NCBI GenBank assembly: GCA_949286885.1
Contig: CASEEG010000059.1
Location: 1 to 34,402 of the forward strand
DNA from: an uncultured bacterium
GTDB lineage: Bacteria > Cyanobacteriota > Vampirovibrionia > Gastranaerophilales > Gastranaerophilaceae
DNA length: 34,402 nucleotides
Reading direction: 5' to 3'
The translations under genes were made by a program, and so were the position numbers. Every line of letters begins with the position of its first letter. Within the stretch, counting starts at the first letter, position 1. The notes under the pieces were generated by a model. That model did not search any database and was not told the origin of the DNA. It saw only the letters and a program-made list of their open reading frames with translations. This document shows, piece by piece, positions 8,163 to 15,113 of this stretch.

Positions 8163-8414
8163 ATGACTACAAAACATAAAGCTATAACTGTTAATGATGT
8201 TGCCAAAGGCAAAGCAGACTGGCATTTATATACGGATTATTGCAAAGGTTGCGGTCTTTGCATAGTAAAATGCCCAAAAAAATGCCTAAATTGGTCAAAA
8301 GAAGTTGGTATTTACCAAACTCCGGCCGTCGAACCTAATCGCGACGAGTGTATTGCATGTGGCACATGTGAGCTTGTTTGTCCTGATAATGCAATTAGAG
8401 TGGATAAGAAATAG
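8163..8414 (+). CDS. 2-oxoacid:ferredoxin oxidoreductase, delta subunit: 2[4Fe-4S] ferredoxin (operon 1)
   Basis: This 83-aa subunit has two CxxCxxCxxxCP-type cluster motifs, CKGCGLCIVKCP and CIACGTCELVCP, so it should carry two [4Fe-4S] clusters and pass electrons from the TPP subunit to soluble ferredoxin. The WHLYTDYCKGCG lead-in matches delta subunits rather than free ferredoxins. The ATG follows the gamma stop directly, with the AGGTG inside the gamma 3' end as ribosome-binding site; an in-frame GTG at 8154 is rejected. It is last in the operon and is followed by a hairpin. Confidence 0.92.
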   Translation: MTTKHKAITVNDVAKGKADWHLYTDYCKGCGLCIVKCPKKCLNWSKEVGIYQTPAVEPNRDECIACGTCELVCPDNAIRVDKK

Positions 8415-8432
8415 CTTTTATTTATCATTTTT

Positions 8433-8460
8433 AAATGCCCTCCTGCGATGGGGGGCATTT
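8433..8460 (+). terminator. Intrinsic terminator after oxidoreductase operon 1
   Basis: AAATGCCCTCC pairs with GGGGGGCATTT (one G-T pair) around a 6-base loop, 18 bases after the delta stop. The 3' arm ends in TTT then GTATTTAT, a modest U-tract. It also lies just beyond the 47-aa minus-strand gene and could stop transcription from both sides. Confidence 0.65.
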
Positions 8461-8464
8461 GTAT

Positions 8465-8608
8465 TTATGCATCAAATGCTGAGACGATTGGCATGTTAGC
8501 CGAATCTAAGGCTGTTTGGTTAATGTACACAATGGTCCAGCTGAACATAATTGTAGTCAAGATTACAATTGTGCACAACAGACAATTAGCAAATTTATTT
8601 TCATCCAT
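8465..8608 (-). CDS. 47-aa single-pass membrane peptide
   Basis: A small ORF reads MDENKFANCLLCTIVILTT at its start and ends in SANMPIVSAFDA. Residues about 9-29 are strongly hydrophobic, giving one transmembrane segment with a short cytoplasmic N-terminus. A good Shine-Dalgarno (AAGGTGG) lies seven bases before the ATG. It begins 24 bp after the stop of the 105-aa gene on the same strand, so the two are probably co-transcribed. I do not recognise the family. The ribosome-binding site, position and clean hydrophobic segment argue that it is real despite its size. Confidence 0.55.
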   Translation of the reverse strand: MDENKFANCLLCTIVILTTIMFSWTIVYINQTALDSANMPIVSAFDA

Positions 8609-8632
8609 ATTCTACCACCTTTTTGAGAGAGA

Positions 8633-8950
8633 TTATGCTACACAACTTACGCTTGCACCAACGCTTCCTGCGGCTGAAGCCATTGTACCCGCTGATTCTG
8701 CCCCACTGCTGCTATATGCCATTGTGCCCAAGGTTTCGGTTGGTATAGATGGTATAGAATCACTTTCAAAAGCCACTTGGGATGTTGTTTCCTCTTGTGC
8801 TGTACTAAAAGGGTTAATTTTTTGATTTTCTTGTTTCTTTTTGTTATCAATATTGTTTAAATTTTGCGCTTTTGCTGCTTGTGACATTTGTGGTTTAAGA
8901 CCGCTTTTATGGTTTGCTAATACCAGACCTGAACTTGCGCTAAGACTCAT
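8633..8950 (-). CDS. Small low-complexity protein, unknown
   Basis: This 105-aa protein has an excellent Shine-Dalgarno (AAAGGAGAA) before its ATG. The N-terminus MSLSASSGLVLANHKSGLKP is followed by a Lys/Gln/Asn-rich middle and a Ser/Ala/Gly-rich C-terminus ending SVSCVA. There is no signal peptide, and I recognise no known domain. Composition suggests a disordered or surface/assembly protein. It probably forms an operon with the downstream 47-aa membrane peptide. The Ser-rich start loosely recalls that of the EF-hand protein at 1810-2319. Confidence 0.6.
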   Translation of the reverse strand: MSLSASSGLVLANHKSGLKPQMSQAAKAQNLNNIDNKKKQENQKINPFSTAQEETTSQVAFESDSIPSIPTETLGTMAYSSSGAESAGTMASAAGSVGASVSCVA

Positions 8951-9055
8951 AATAATTCTCCTTTTATAATGTCTAATGTCTTACATATATATAAAAACAA
9001 TATAAAAGGTATAAATTCAGTATATATTTATTTTGTTACAATACTTAACAAGAGT

Positions 9056-9553
9056 TCACGATATGTATGTAGGTGCATTTTTTGGACTTTTACCTTTAAT
9101 TACATTGTGATAATAGGAGTATGTCATTGGCGTATCTTCATTTATTATGCCAGAATCAGTGACCTGTGCTATAAAAATACTGTGGGTACTTGTTTCTGTA
9201 GTGTTTATGAGTTTACATATCAGATATGCGCAACTATCTGTGCATATCGGAAGTCCTTCTATTGTTTTATATTTTATATTTTCAAATTTATTAAAATTTC
9301 GTGAACTCCTAAAGCCAAATGTTCCAATAATTATCGGGTTGATTTTTTCTCCTAATACACAAATAGAAAATTCTTTTGAGTTTTTAATGCATTCGTTTGT
9401 ATAGTTGTTATGGTTAATGCTCAGTGCAATTGTTACGGGTTCTGCCGTAATTTGAACTAGCGAGTTTGCAATACATCCGCAAAAGTTCTCATTGTTTTTT
9501 GTTCCTATGACGTACATCCCGTAAGATAATTTTGTAAGTGCATTAACATTCAT
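9056..9553 (-). CDS. Flavin reductase-like, FMN-binding domain protein
   Basis: This 165-aa protein fits the FMN-binding split-barrel flavin reductase/flavoredoxin family. It starts LTKLSYGMYVIGTKNNE, then CGCIANSLVQITAEPVTIALSI (the substrate/FMN edge), NEFSICVLG-like text and a central GTFGFRSSRNFNKF. It ends with SPKNAPTY, an ending common in anaerobe members. Such proteins bind FMN and exchange electrons with rubredoxin or oxygen-detoxifying partners; the partner is not encoded here. Length is that of the single domain, with no fused rubredoxin. GGGGGAG before the ATG supports the start. A 100-bp gap separates it from the 105-aa gene downstream. Confidence 0.82.
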   Translation of the reverse strand: MNVNALTKLSYGMYVIGTKNNENFCGCIANSLVQITAEPVTIALSINHNNYTNECIKNSKEFSICVLGEKINPIIIGTFGFRSSRNFNKFENIKYKTIEGLPICTDSCAYLICKLINTTETSTHSIFIAQVTDSGIINEDTPMTYSYYHNVIKGKSPKNAPTYIS

Positions 9554-9603
9554 ATGCTCCCCCTTTTTACAAAATTATATAGTATTGTACTAAAAAAGTA
9601 AAA

Positions 9604-9622
9604 GCCTGCTTTGAATGCAGGC
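9604..9622 (-). terminator. Terminator for the TolC-family gene
   Basis: GCCTGC pairs with GCAGGC around a 7-base loop. On the minus strand it is followed by TTTTACTTTTTT, a good U-tract. It lies about 100 bases beyond the TolC-family stop codon, and the flavin reductase gene begins just past it. Confidence 0.6.
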
Positions 9623-9722
9623 ATTGTGTTAATATGTATTTAGGGTTGTTAGTCTTCTCCTGCATCTACAAGTTTTCTAAATTAGTGTATTTGCTACAAT
9701 TTATAAAAATATTTACACTTCT

Positions 9723-11156
9723 TTACGGATTATAAGTTTTTAGCATTTCATCTTTTGATATTGTTCCGCTATCGAATAGCATTTGAACTTGAGCAATGTT
9801 GTACCGTATGATTGAATCTACAAGTTCAATCCTTGTTCTGGTTTTAAATGTTTGAGCTTGAATTACATCTATTAATATGCCTTCGCCTGCATCAAGTCTT
9901 AATTCTGCTAATTTTACACTTTCTGTTGCATACCCGGTTTGTTCTTGTGAGATTTTTATTCTGTCCTTAGAAATTTTTGATTCGTAATAATCTTTTAAAA
10001 TAGTCTCTTTTATATCTCTCAGTGATTGCTCTAAATCAACAATGTTTTTGTCAATTTCGGCTTGTTTTGCTTTTGCCTGGGTTATAGTTCCAAATCCCAT
10101 ATTTTGCCCCAAATTCCAATCAACATAAGCTCCAAGGACAATAGCCGGTCCTAAACCCGCTCTTGCAGTACCCTGCCACTGTTCCTGTGCTATAATTCTG
10201 GGGCGTGGAACAAATTGTGTGTAAATCATTCTTTTTTGTTCTTTCAGTGCCTGTATTTGAGAGCGCATTTTCTTGACATCTTCCCTGCAAGAAAAAGCAA
10301 GGTTGTACATATCTTCAATTGTTTTATTTTCTTCAATCAGCGTATACATCTGCGCTTCCATTTCAATGGGCATAAGACATGTTGTAATTTCCACTCCCAT
10401 AATATTGGCGAGTTTTGCTTGAGCCAGTCTAAATTCTTGCATTGCGTCCAGTAGATTTTGCTTCGCTTGCGCAAGTTCAGTTTTTGAACGAATTACGTCA
10501 AATTTTGTCCCTAATCCAGCGTTCATCAAGTTTTCTGTTTGTACCAACTGGGCGCAGCGCTCTTTGTAATTCTTTTGATAAATTTCAATATCGAGCTTTG
10601 TTTTTAGTAACTCATAGTAGTATTTTGCACAGTAGAGCAAAACCTCACTCCTTGTAAAATCTAAATTGTGCCTTTGTGCAAATTTCAAGTTCTTCTTGGA
10701 TCGTGCTTCAAAAATTTGTTCCCCTCCTTTTGTTAGTTGGTGAGCTCCTCTAACGTAAACTGATAATGCAAGCTCATTAAAATTTTCAAGTAACGCTGCA
10801 CCAACAAGTACTTGTCCGCTATAGTAGACAGAATAGTTGCTTACAGACAAATCGGGCAAGAAATTTGTTAAAGAGTTCTTGTATTCCCATTTTGCTCTTG
10901 TGTAGTCATAACTTGCACTTTTTAGATAAAAATTATAAAGAAGTGCGATTTCAAGGCATTCTTTTAAGTTTACGTAAACGGGCTCATCTCCTAAATATCT
11001 TTTTACTTCTTCTTCAACATTTACATCCCTTAAGCAGTCATTAAAACCACTGCTCATTGTTATTTCTGCGTCCGCCTGCTTTTCTTCTGCAGCAATAAAA
11101 TTACCGTTGCATAGATATATTGTTATTAAAAAAAGCGCAATTATAACTTTTTTCAT
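9723..11156 (-). CDS. TolC-family outer-membrane efflux/secretion channel
   Basis: This 477-aa protein has a signal peptide (MKKVIIALFLITIYLCNG, processed near ANFIAAEE-like residues 19-25) and two repeated OEP-type halves of long amphipathic helices. LKECLEIALLYNFYLKSA near residue 65 is the typical first-helix motif. The segment NAGLGTKFDVIRSKTELAQAKQNLLDA near the middle and DAGEGILIDVIQAQ near residue 430 are the paired TolC helix signatures. As a trimer it would span the outer membrane and periplasm. The start is the ATG giving MKK; an upstream TTG start adds six residues and is less likely. It stands alone, divergent from valS, so its pump partners must be elsewhere. It is only distantly similar to the channel at 28989-30407. 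Confidence 0.9.
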   Translation of the reverse strand: MKKVIIALFLITIYLCNGNFIAAEEKQADAEITMSSGFNDCLRDVNVEEEVKRYLGDEPVYVNLKECLEIALLYNFYLKSASYDYTRAKWEYKNSLTNFLPDLSVSNYSVYYSGQVLVGAALLENFNELALSVYVRGAHQLTKGGEQIFEARSKKNLKFAQRHNLDFTRSEVLLYCAKYYYELLKTKLDIEIYQKNYKERCAQLVQTENLMNAGLGTKFDVIRSKTELAQAKQNLLDAMQEFRLAQAKLANIMGVEITTCLMPIEMEAQMYTLIEENKTIEDMYNLAFSCREDVKKMRSQIQALKEQKRMIYTQFVPRPRIIAQEQWQGTARAGLGPAIVLGAYVDWNLGQNMGFGTITQAKAKQAEIDKNIVDLEQSLRDIKETILKDYYESKISKDRIKISQEQTGYATESVKLAELRLDAGEGILIDVIQAQTFKTRTRIELVDSIIRYNIAQVQMLFDSGTISKDEMLKTYNP

Positions 11157-11255
11157 ATTAAAAAGATTAATCAAATTTTGCGCAAAAAATAATAAGCTTT
11201 ATGGGCTAATACTTTTGTGATACATTATTTTTGTAGTTAAAATATTGAGGACAAA

Positions 11256-13868
11256 ATGGATAATTCGCAAGCTCAAAATATGGCAACAACTTATGAAGCA
11301 AGAGAAATAGAAACTGATATTTATAAGTTTTGGGAAAATAATGAATGTTTTAAGGCTGATGCAAAATCTAAAAAAGAACCTTATTCAATTGTTATACCTC
11401 CGCCAAATGTAACAGGGGTTTTGCATATGGGTCATGCGCTTGATGGCACTTTGCAAGATATTTTAACCAGATATCACAGAATGTGCGGCTATGAGGCTCT
11501 TTGGCTGCCAGGGTGCGACCATGCCGGAATTGCTACTCAAAATGTTGTTGAAAAACAGCTTGCAAAAGAAGGTAAAACTCGTCATGATTTAGGGCGAGAA
11601 GAATTTGTTAAAATAACCTGGGATTGGGCGAACGACCATAAGAGTAAAATTTTAAATCAATTTAAAAAATTGGGGGCATCTTTTGACTTATCTCGTGCTC
11701 GTTTTACGCTTGATGAAGGTTGCTCTCGTGCTGTTAAAAAAGTTTTTGTTGATTTATATAATAAGGGTTTAATTTATAAAGGTTCTTATATTGTAAACTG
11801 GTGTCCACGTTGTCAAAGTGCAATTTCAGATATCGAAACTCAATATGAAAATGAGGATGGTAAACTTTGGGAAATATCCTATCCGCTAAAAGATGAAATG
11901 GGCGCAATTGTTATCGCTACAACACGTCCTGAAACAATGTTTGGAGATGTTGCAGTTGCAGTTAATCCTAATGACTACAAATATAAGGATTTAATTGGTA
12001 AAAAGTGTGTAATTCCTCTGACCGGTCGTGAAATACCTATAATTGCCGATGAATATGTTGATAAAAGTTTTGGCACCGGTGCGCTTAAAATCACTCCTGC
12101 ACATGACCCTAACGACTTTGAAGTTGGCAGACGCCACAATTTAAAATCTATAAAAGTAATTGATGAACAAGGTAAAATGATTGCATGCGCCGAAGTTCAC
12201 CCTGAACTTCATGGCAGGGACAGATACGATGCACGTGAAAGAACAATAAGGATGTTAAAAGACCACCAAGTTCTTGTTCGCATAACTGATCACCCGCATG
12301 CGGTCGGTAAGTGTCAGCGTTGCAATACAACAATTGAGCCTCTATTATCTGAACAATGGTTTGTGAAAATGGAACCGCTTGCAAAAGCCGCTATTGAAAA
12401 AGTTAAAGACGGGTCAATTAAGTTTGTTCCATCTCGTTGGGAAAAGAATTACTTGATGTGGATGGAAAATATACGTGATTGGTGTATTTCAAGGCAACTC
12501 TGGTGGGGGCATCAAATTCCTGCATATTATCATAAAAAAACAGGCGAAATGGTTGTTGCGCTTGAAAATCCTGACCCTGATAACTACAGACAGGATACTG
12601 ATGTTTTAGACACTTGGTTTTCATCAGGCTTGTGGCCTTTTGAAACAATGGGTTGGCCGGATACTGACTGTGATGACTTTAAAAAGTTTTATCCTACAAC
12701 AACTCTTGTAACCGGTTTTGATATTATTTTCTTCTGGGTTGCAAGAATGATTACAATGGGGCTTGAGTTTACTAAAAAGCCGCCATTTTCAACGGTTTAC
12801 ATCCATGGGCTTATAAGGGATGAAAACGGGCAAAAAATGTCAAAATCAAAAGGTAATACAATTGACCCTGTTGAAATTATTGAAAAATATGGCTGTGATG
12901 CCATGCGCTTTACACTGACTTCTCTTTGCACCTATGGCGGGCAAGATATTAAGCTTTCAAATGAACGCTTTGAGTATGGAAGAAATTTTGCAAATAAAAT
13001 CTGGAATGCTTCTCGCTTTGTTTTAATGAATTTAACAAAATCAGGAAAAGATTTAGAGCTTGATACTAAAAATCTTTCCATTGCCGACAAATGGATATTA
13101 AACGAGCTGAACAGAGTTGTAAAAGAAGTAAATGAAAATATTAAAAATTACAGAATAGGTGAAGTTGCCTCAATTCTTTATGATTTCTTCTGGAATTATT
13201 ACTGCGACTGGTATGTAGAACTTTCTAAAATTGAAAAAAATGAGGCTGTATTAACTTATGTCCTTGAGCAGTCTTTGAAGCTTTTACATCCTATTATGCC
13301 TCATATTACAGAGAAAATCTGGCAGTTAATGCCAATTGAAAAGTGTGAAATTGCGCTTATGAAAACAGATTTTCCTGTTTATAACAAGGAATTTGAATAT
13401 TGCGCCGAGTCAGAACAAATGGAAACTGTGTTTGAGGCTATTAAGTCTTTAAGAAACCTAAGGGCAGATTTTAATATTCCTGTCGGTACAAAAATAAATA
13501 TTAAAATCGATGGGGATGAGGAGTTATTCTCTAAAATAATTCCTTATATTAAAAGGCTGGCACGAGTTGAAGAAGTAACTTTTGAAAAGAACTCAAAAGA
13601 TGAAAAACATTGTGCTTATTGCACTGTCGGTGAAACAAAAATAATTGTTCCGCTTGAAGGACTTATTGATATTCAAAAAGAAATTGAACGTCAAAATAAA
13701 AAAATTCAAAAATTTGAAATAGAGCTTAATTCGCTCAATGGCAGATTGAACAATGATAAATTTGTTAATTCTGCGCCAAAAGAAGTGGTTGAGCAGACAA
13801 AAGCTAGAGTTGAAGAAATTAAATCGGAAATTTCAACAATAGCAGAACTTATTAAAAAATTATCATAA
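11256..13868 (+). CDS. valS: Valyl-tRNA synthetase
   Basis: This class I synthetase charges tRNA-Val and edits threonine. PPPNVTGVLHMGHALDG carries the HIGH motif as HMGH at residues 57-60. The CP1 editing domain includes TTRPETMFGDVAVAVN, and the KMSKS loop is at 527-531. The C-terminal 70 residues are a Lys/Glu-rich coiled coil, the tRNA-binding arm typical of ValRS. At 870 aa it is full length. GAGGAC lies five bases before the ATG. It is monocistronic, followed by a strong GC hairpin. Confidence 0.98.
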   Translation: MDNSQAQNMATTYEAREIETDIYKFWENNECFKADAKSKKEPYSIVIPPPNVTGVLHMGHALDGTLQDILTRYHRMCGYEALWLPGCDHAGIATQNVVEKQLAKEGKTRHDLGREEFVKITWDWANDHKSKILNQFKKLGASFDLSRARFTLDEGCSRAVKKVFVDLYNKGLIYKGSYIVNWCPRCQSAISDIETQYENEDGKLWEISYPLKDEMGAIVIATTRPETMFGDVAVAVNPNDYKYKDLIGKKCVIPLTGREIPIIADEYVDKSFGTGALKITPAHDPNDFEVGRRHNLKSIKVIDEQGKMIACAEVHPELHGRDRYDARERTIRMLKDHQVLVRITDHPHAVGKCQRCNTTIEPLLSEQWFVKMEPLAKAAIEKVKDGSIKFVPSRWEKNYLMWMENIRDWCISRQLWWGHQIPAYYHKKTGEMVVALENPDPDNYRQDTDVLDTWFSSGLWPFETMGWPDTDCDDFKKFYPTTTLVTGFDIIFFWVARMITMGLEFTKKPPFSTVYIHGLIRDENGQKMSKSKGNTIDPVEIIEKYGCDAMRFTLTSLCTYGGQDIKLSNERFEYGRNFANKIWNASRFVLMNLTKSGKDLELDTKNLSIADKWILNELNRVVKEVNENIKNYRIGEVASILYDFFWNYYCDWYVELSKIEKNEAVLTYVLEQSLKLLHPIMPHITEKIWQLMPIEKCEIALMKTDFPVYNKEFEYCAESEQMETVFEAIKSLRNLRADFNIPVGTKINIKIDGDEELFSKIIPYIKRLARVEEVTFEKNSKDEKHCAYCTVGETKIIVPLEGLIDIQKEIERQNKKIQKFEIELNSLNGRLNNDKFVNSAPKEVVEQTKARVEEIKSEISTIAELIKKLS

Positions 13869-13872
13869 AAAA

Positions 13873-13892
13873 GCCGCCCCGAGTGGGGCGGT
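13873..13892. terminator. Bidirectional terminator between valS and the cysteine-rich protein gene
   Basis: CCGCCCC (13874-13880) pairs perfectly with GGGGCGG (13885-13891) around GAGT. The minus-strand side has a run of six T, the plus-strand side TTAATTTTA. It sits between two convergent genes, four bases past the valS stop. Confidence 0.85.
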
Positions 13893-13897
13893 TAATT

Positions 13898-14521
13898 TTA
13901 GTCACAATTGCATGCGCTATAAGTTTTACATCCACAATCGCAGGGGAAATGAGGTTGCATGCAGTACCTTACAAGTTGTTTCATTTTCTTTTTTTCGGCT
14001 CTGTTAAATTTATTGAAACATTTAATTTGGTCTTTACATAGTTGAGCCTTTATTTCTTTAGAGAAGCATTTGTACTGATCTTTTGCTTCGTTTCTTATTT
14101 CTTTAAGTTCGTCTTTTTGTTCTTTTATTTCACTGTTTGAAGCACAATCGTTAATCATTTGGCAAAGTTTTTCTTGTCTGCATTTTGCTTGATCGTGCAA
14201 AATTTGCATTTGGTTTTTGTATTTATCGTAAATGCAATCAATTGCTGAATCTTGTTGCGGACTTAGACATAAAACTTTTTTCATCTGTGCAAATTGGTTG
14301 TCAAAAAAGCATTCGTTGTCACTTCTTGCGTCGTTACATGAAGATTTTTCGCAAGGTGTTTCACATTTGTCTTCTTTACAACCTTTGGGCACATTGTATT
14401 GTTTACATTCTTTTTTACAACTTGTTTTTGTATCACATGGTACATTAATGCTGCAAGGGGCAGCAAATGTGCAATTGCAAATAAATACAGTAGCAGCAAG
14501 CATTAATAGTGTTTTTCTCAT
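13898..14521 (-). CDS. Exported cysteine-rich protein, Spy/CpxP-like core
   Basis: This 207-aa protein has a clear signal peptide (MRKTLLMLAATVFICNCTFA, cleavage near AAP) and 25 cysteines, about 23 of them in the mature part. Residues 22-75 are a Cys/Lys-rich segment (CKKEC, CKEDKCETPCEKSSC). The middle, from CLSPQQDSAIDCIYDKYKNQ to LCKDQIKCFNKF, is helical, charged and carries two LSPQQ/LCKDQ elements spaced like the LTxxQ motifs of the Spy/CpxP periplasmic chaperones. The C-terminus ends CDCGCKTYSACNCD. The LTxxQ likeness is my inference; metal binding or disulfide cross-linking are both possible. AAAGGG before the ATG supports the start. It is monocistronic and divergent from the tRNA-Lys promoter. 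Confidence 0.72.
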   Translation of the reverse strand: MRKTLLMLAATVFICNCTFAAPCSINVPCDTKTSCKKECKQYNVPKGCKEDKCETPCEKSSCNDARSDNECFFDNQFAQMKKVLCLSPQQDSAIDCIYDKYKNQMQILHDQAKCRQEKLCQMINDCASNSEIKEQKDELKEIRNEAKDQYKCFSKEIKAQLCKDQIKCFNKFNRAEKKKMKQLVRYCMQPHFPCDCGCKTYSACNCD

Positions 14522-14625
14522 ATTGTTCCCTTTCTTGTATATAGTTTAAATATTATCTAAATTTTGATTTTTTTAAAAACCCGATAGGATATGTATGGTT
14601 GGGTAATAATTTTTTAAAAAAGTAT

Positions 14626-14654
14626 TTGACGTGAATTTTTGTTCTTGCTATATT
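14626..14654 (+). promoter_or_regulatory. Promoter for tRNA-Lys
   Basis: TTGACG, a 17-bp spacer and TATATT preceded by TGC (extended -10) make a near-consensus sigma-70-type promoter. Transcription would begin near 14661 and run about 140 bases through a tRNA-derived leader before reaching the mature tRNA-Lys. Confidence 0.65.
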
Positions 14655-14694
14655 GAATTAGCAGTGAGGAATTAACTTTCTCGTGTTGAAATTT

Positions 14695-14773
14695 AAATTT
14701 GCGTCTGTAGCTCAATAAACGAGCGTAGCGAGGTTAGCGGCGAAGTCCGCACAAACTACCTGCTGAGCTATAG
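14695..14773 (+). repeat. tRNA-Lys-derived fragment: direct 5' end plus inverted D-arm
   Basis: Bases 14695-14714 are an exact 20-bp copy of the sequence spanning the 5' end of tRNA-Lys (14796-14815). After 41 unrelated bases, 14756-14773 is the reverse complement of the tRNA D-arm region 14806-14823, with 17 of 18 matching. The two halves can pair with each other into a long hairpin (CTGTAGCTCA with TGAGCTATAG). The spacer carries its own small GCGG/CCGC hairpin (14737-14750). It is not a functional tRNA. Confidence 0.8.
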
Positions 14774-14801
14774 ATATGACAATTAAATAAGTCTAAAATT
14801 T

Positions 14802-14874
14802 GCGTCTGTAGCTCAGCAGGTAGAGCACTCCCCTTTTAAGGGATAGGTCATGCGTTCGAATCGCATCAGACGCA
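14802..14874 (+). tRNA. tRNA-Lys (anticodon TTT)
   Basis: A full cloverleaf folds. The acceptor is GCGTCTG with CAGACGC and the D-arm is GCTC with GAGC. The anticodon stem is CTCCC/GGGAT, with its bottom C-T pair mismatched, and the loop is CTTTTAA, giving anticodon TTT at 14835-14837. The T-arm is ATGCG/CGCAT with loop TTCGAAT, and the discriminator is A. CCA is not encoded. The acceptor stem is extended outside the mature ends by a further AAATTT/AAATTT pairing, giving a 13-bp perfect inverted repeat, and a T-run follows. Confidence 0.95.
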
Positions 14875-15002
14875 AATTTTTTATATCAAATAATATTAAT
14901 TTTGCGATTCGAACCTATTGCGATACCGCATTTGCAAGCAAGCTTACAAAGTCGCATCAGACGCAAATTTTTTATATCAAATAATATTAATTTTGCGATT
15001 CG
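14861..15002 (+). repeat. 51-bp direct repeat (two exact copies) derived from the tRNA-Lys 3' end
   Basis: Bases 14861-14911 and 14952-15002 are identical over 51 bp. Each copy holds the last 13 bases of tRNA-Lys plus the T-rich downstream region. The first copy runs into an inverted piece of the T-arm (14904-14914 is the exact complement of 14854-14864). Thirty-seven bases with partial dyad symmetry separate that piece from the second copy. The arrangement mirrors the fragment on the 5' side of the tRNA. Confidence 0.85.
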
Positions 15003-15046
15003 GGCATTTGTGATTGAGCATAATATTTAATTAATTTAACATTTAA

Positions 15047-15075
15047 TTGTGAATATACTTTTTTGGTTGTATAAT
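15047..15075 (+). promoter_or_regulatory. Promoter for the unknown gene-uvrB operon
   Basis: TTGTGA, a 17-bp spacer and a perfect TATAAT. Transcription would begin near 15082, and the first gene starts at 15114 with AAGGG in between. No LexA-type SOS box is recognisable next to it. Confidence 0.65.
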
Positions 15076-15113
15076 ACAGTCTCAATGAAGGAATGATTAT
15101 AAGGGATTATTAC

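Noticed and set aside
8448-8825. Plus-strand open frame of 125 codons
   Set aside because: It lies antisense to two minus-strand genes with strong ribosome-binding sites, begins inside the operon 1 terminator and has no Shine-Dalgarno of its own.
9580-9690. Minus-strand 31-codon ORF running through the hairpin after the TolC-family gene
   Set aside because: It reads through the terminator stem, has no ribosome-binding site at good spacing and shows no protein-like composition.
14690-15010. CRISPR array suggested by repeats around tRNA-Lys
   Set aside because: There are only two copies of each repeat, they match tRNA ends, spacers are not regular and no cas genes are in the window.
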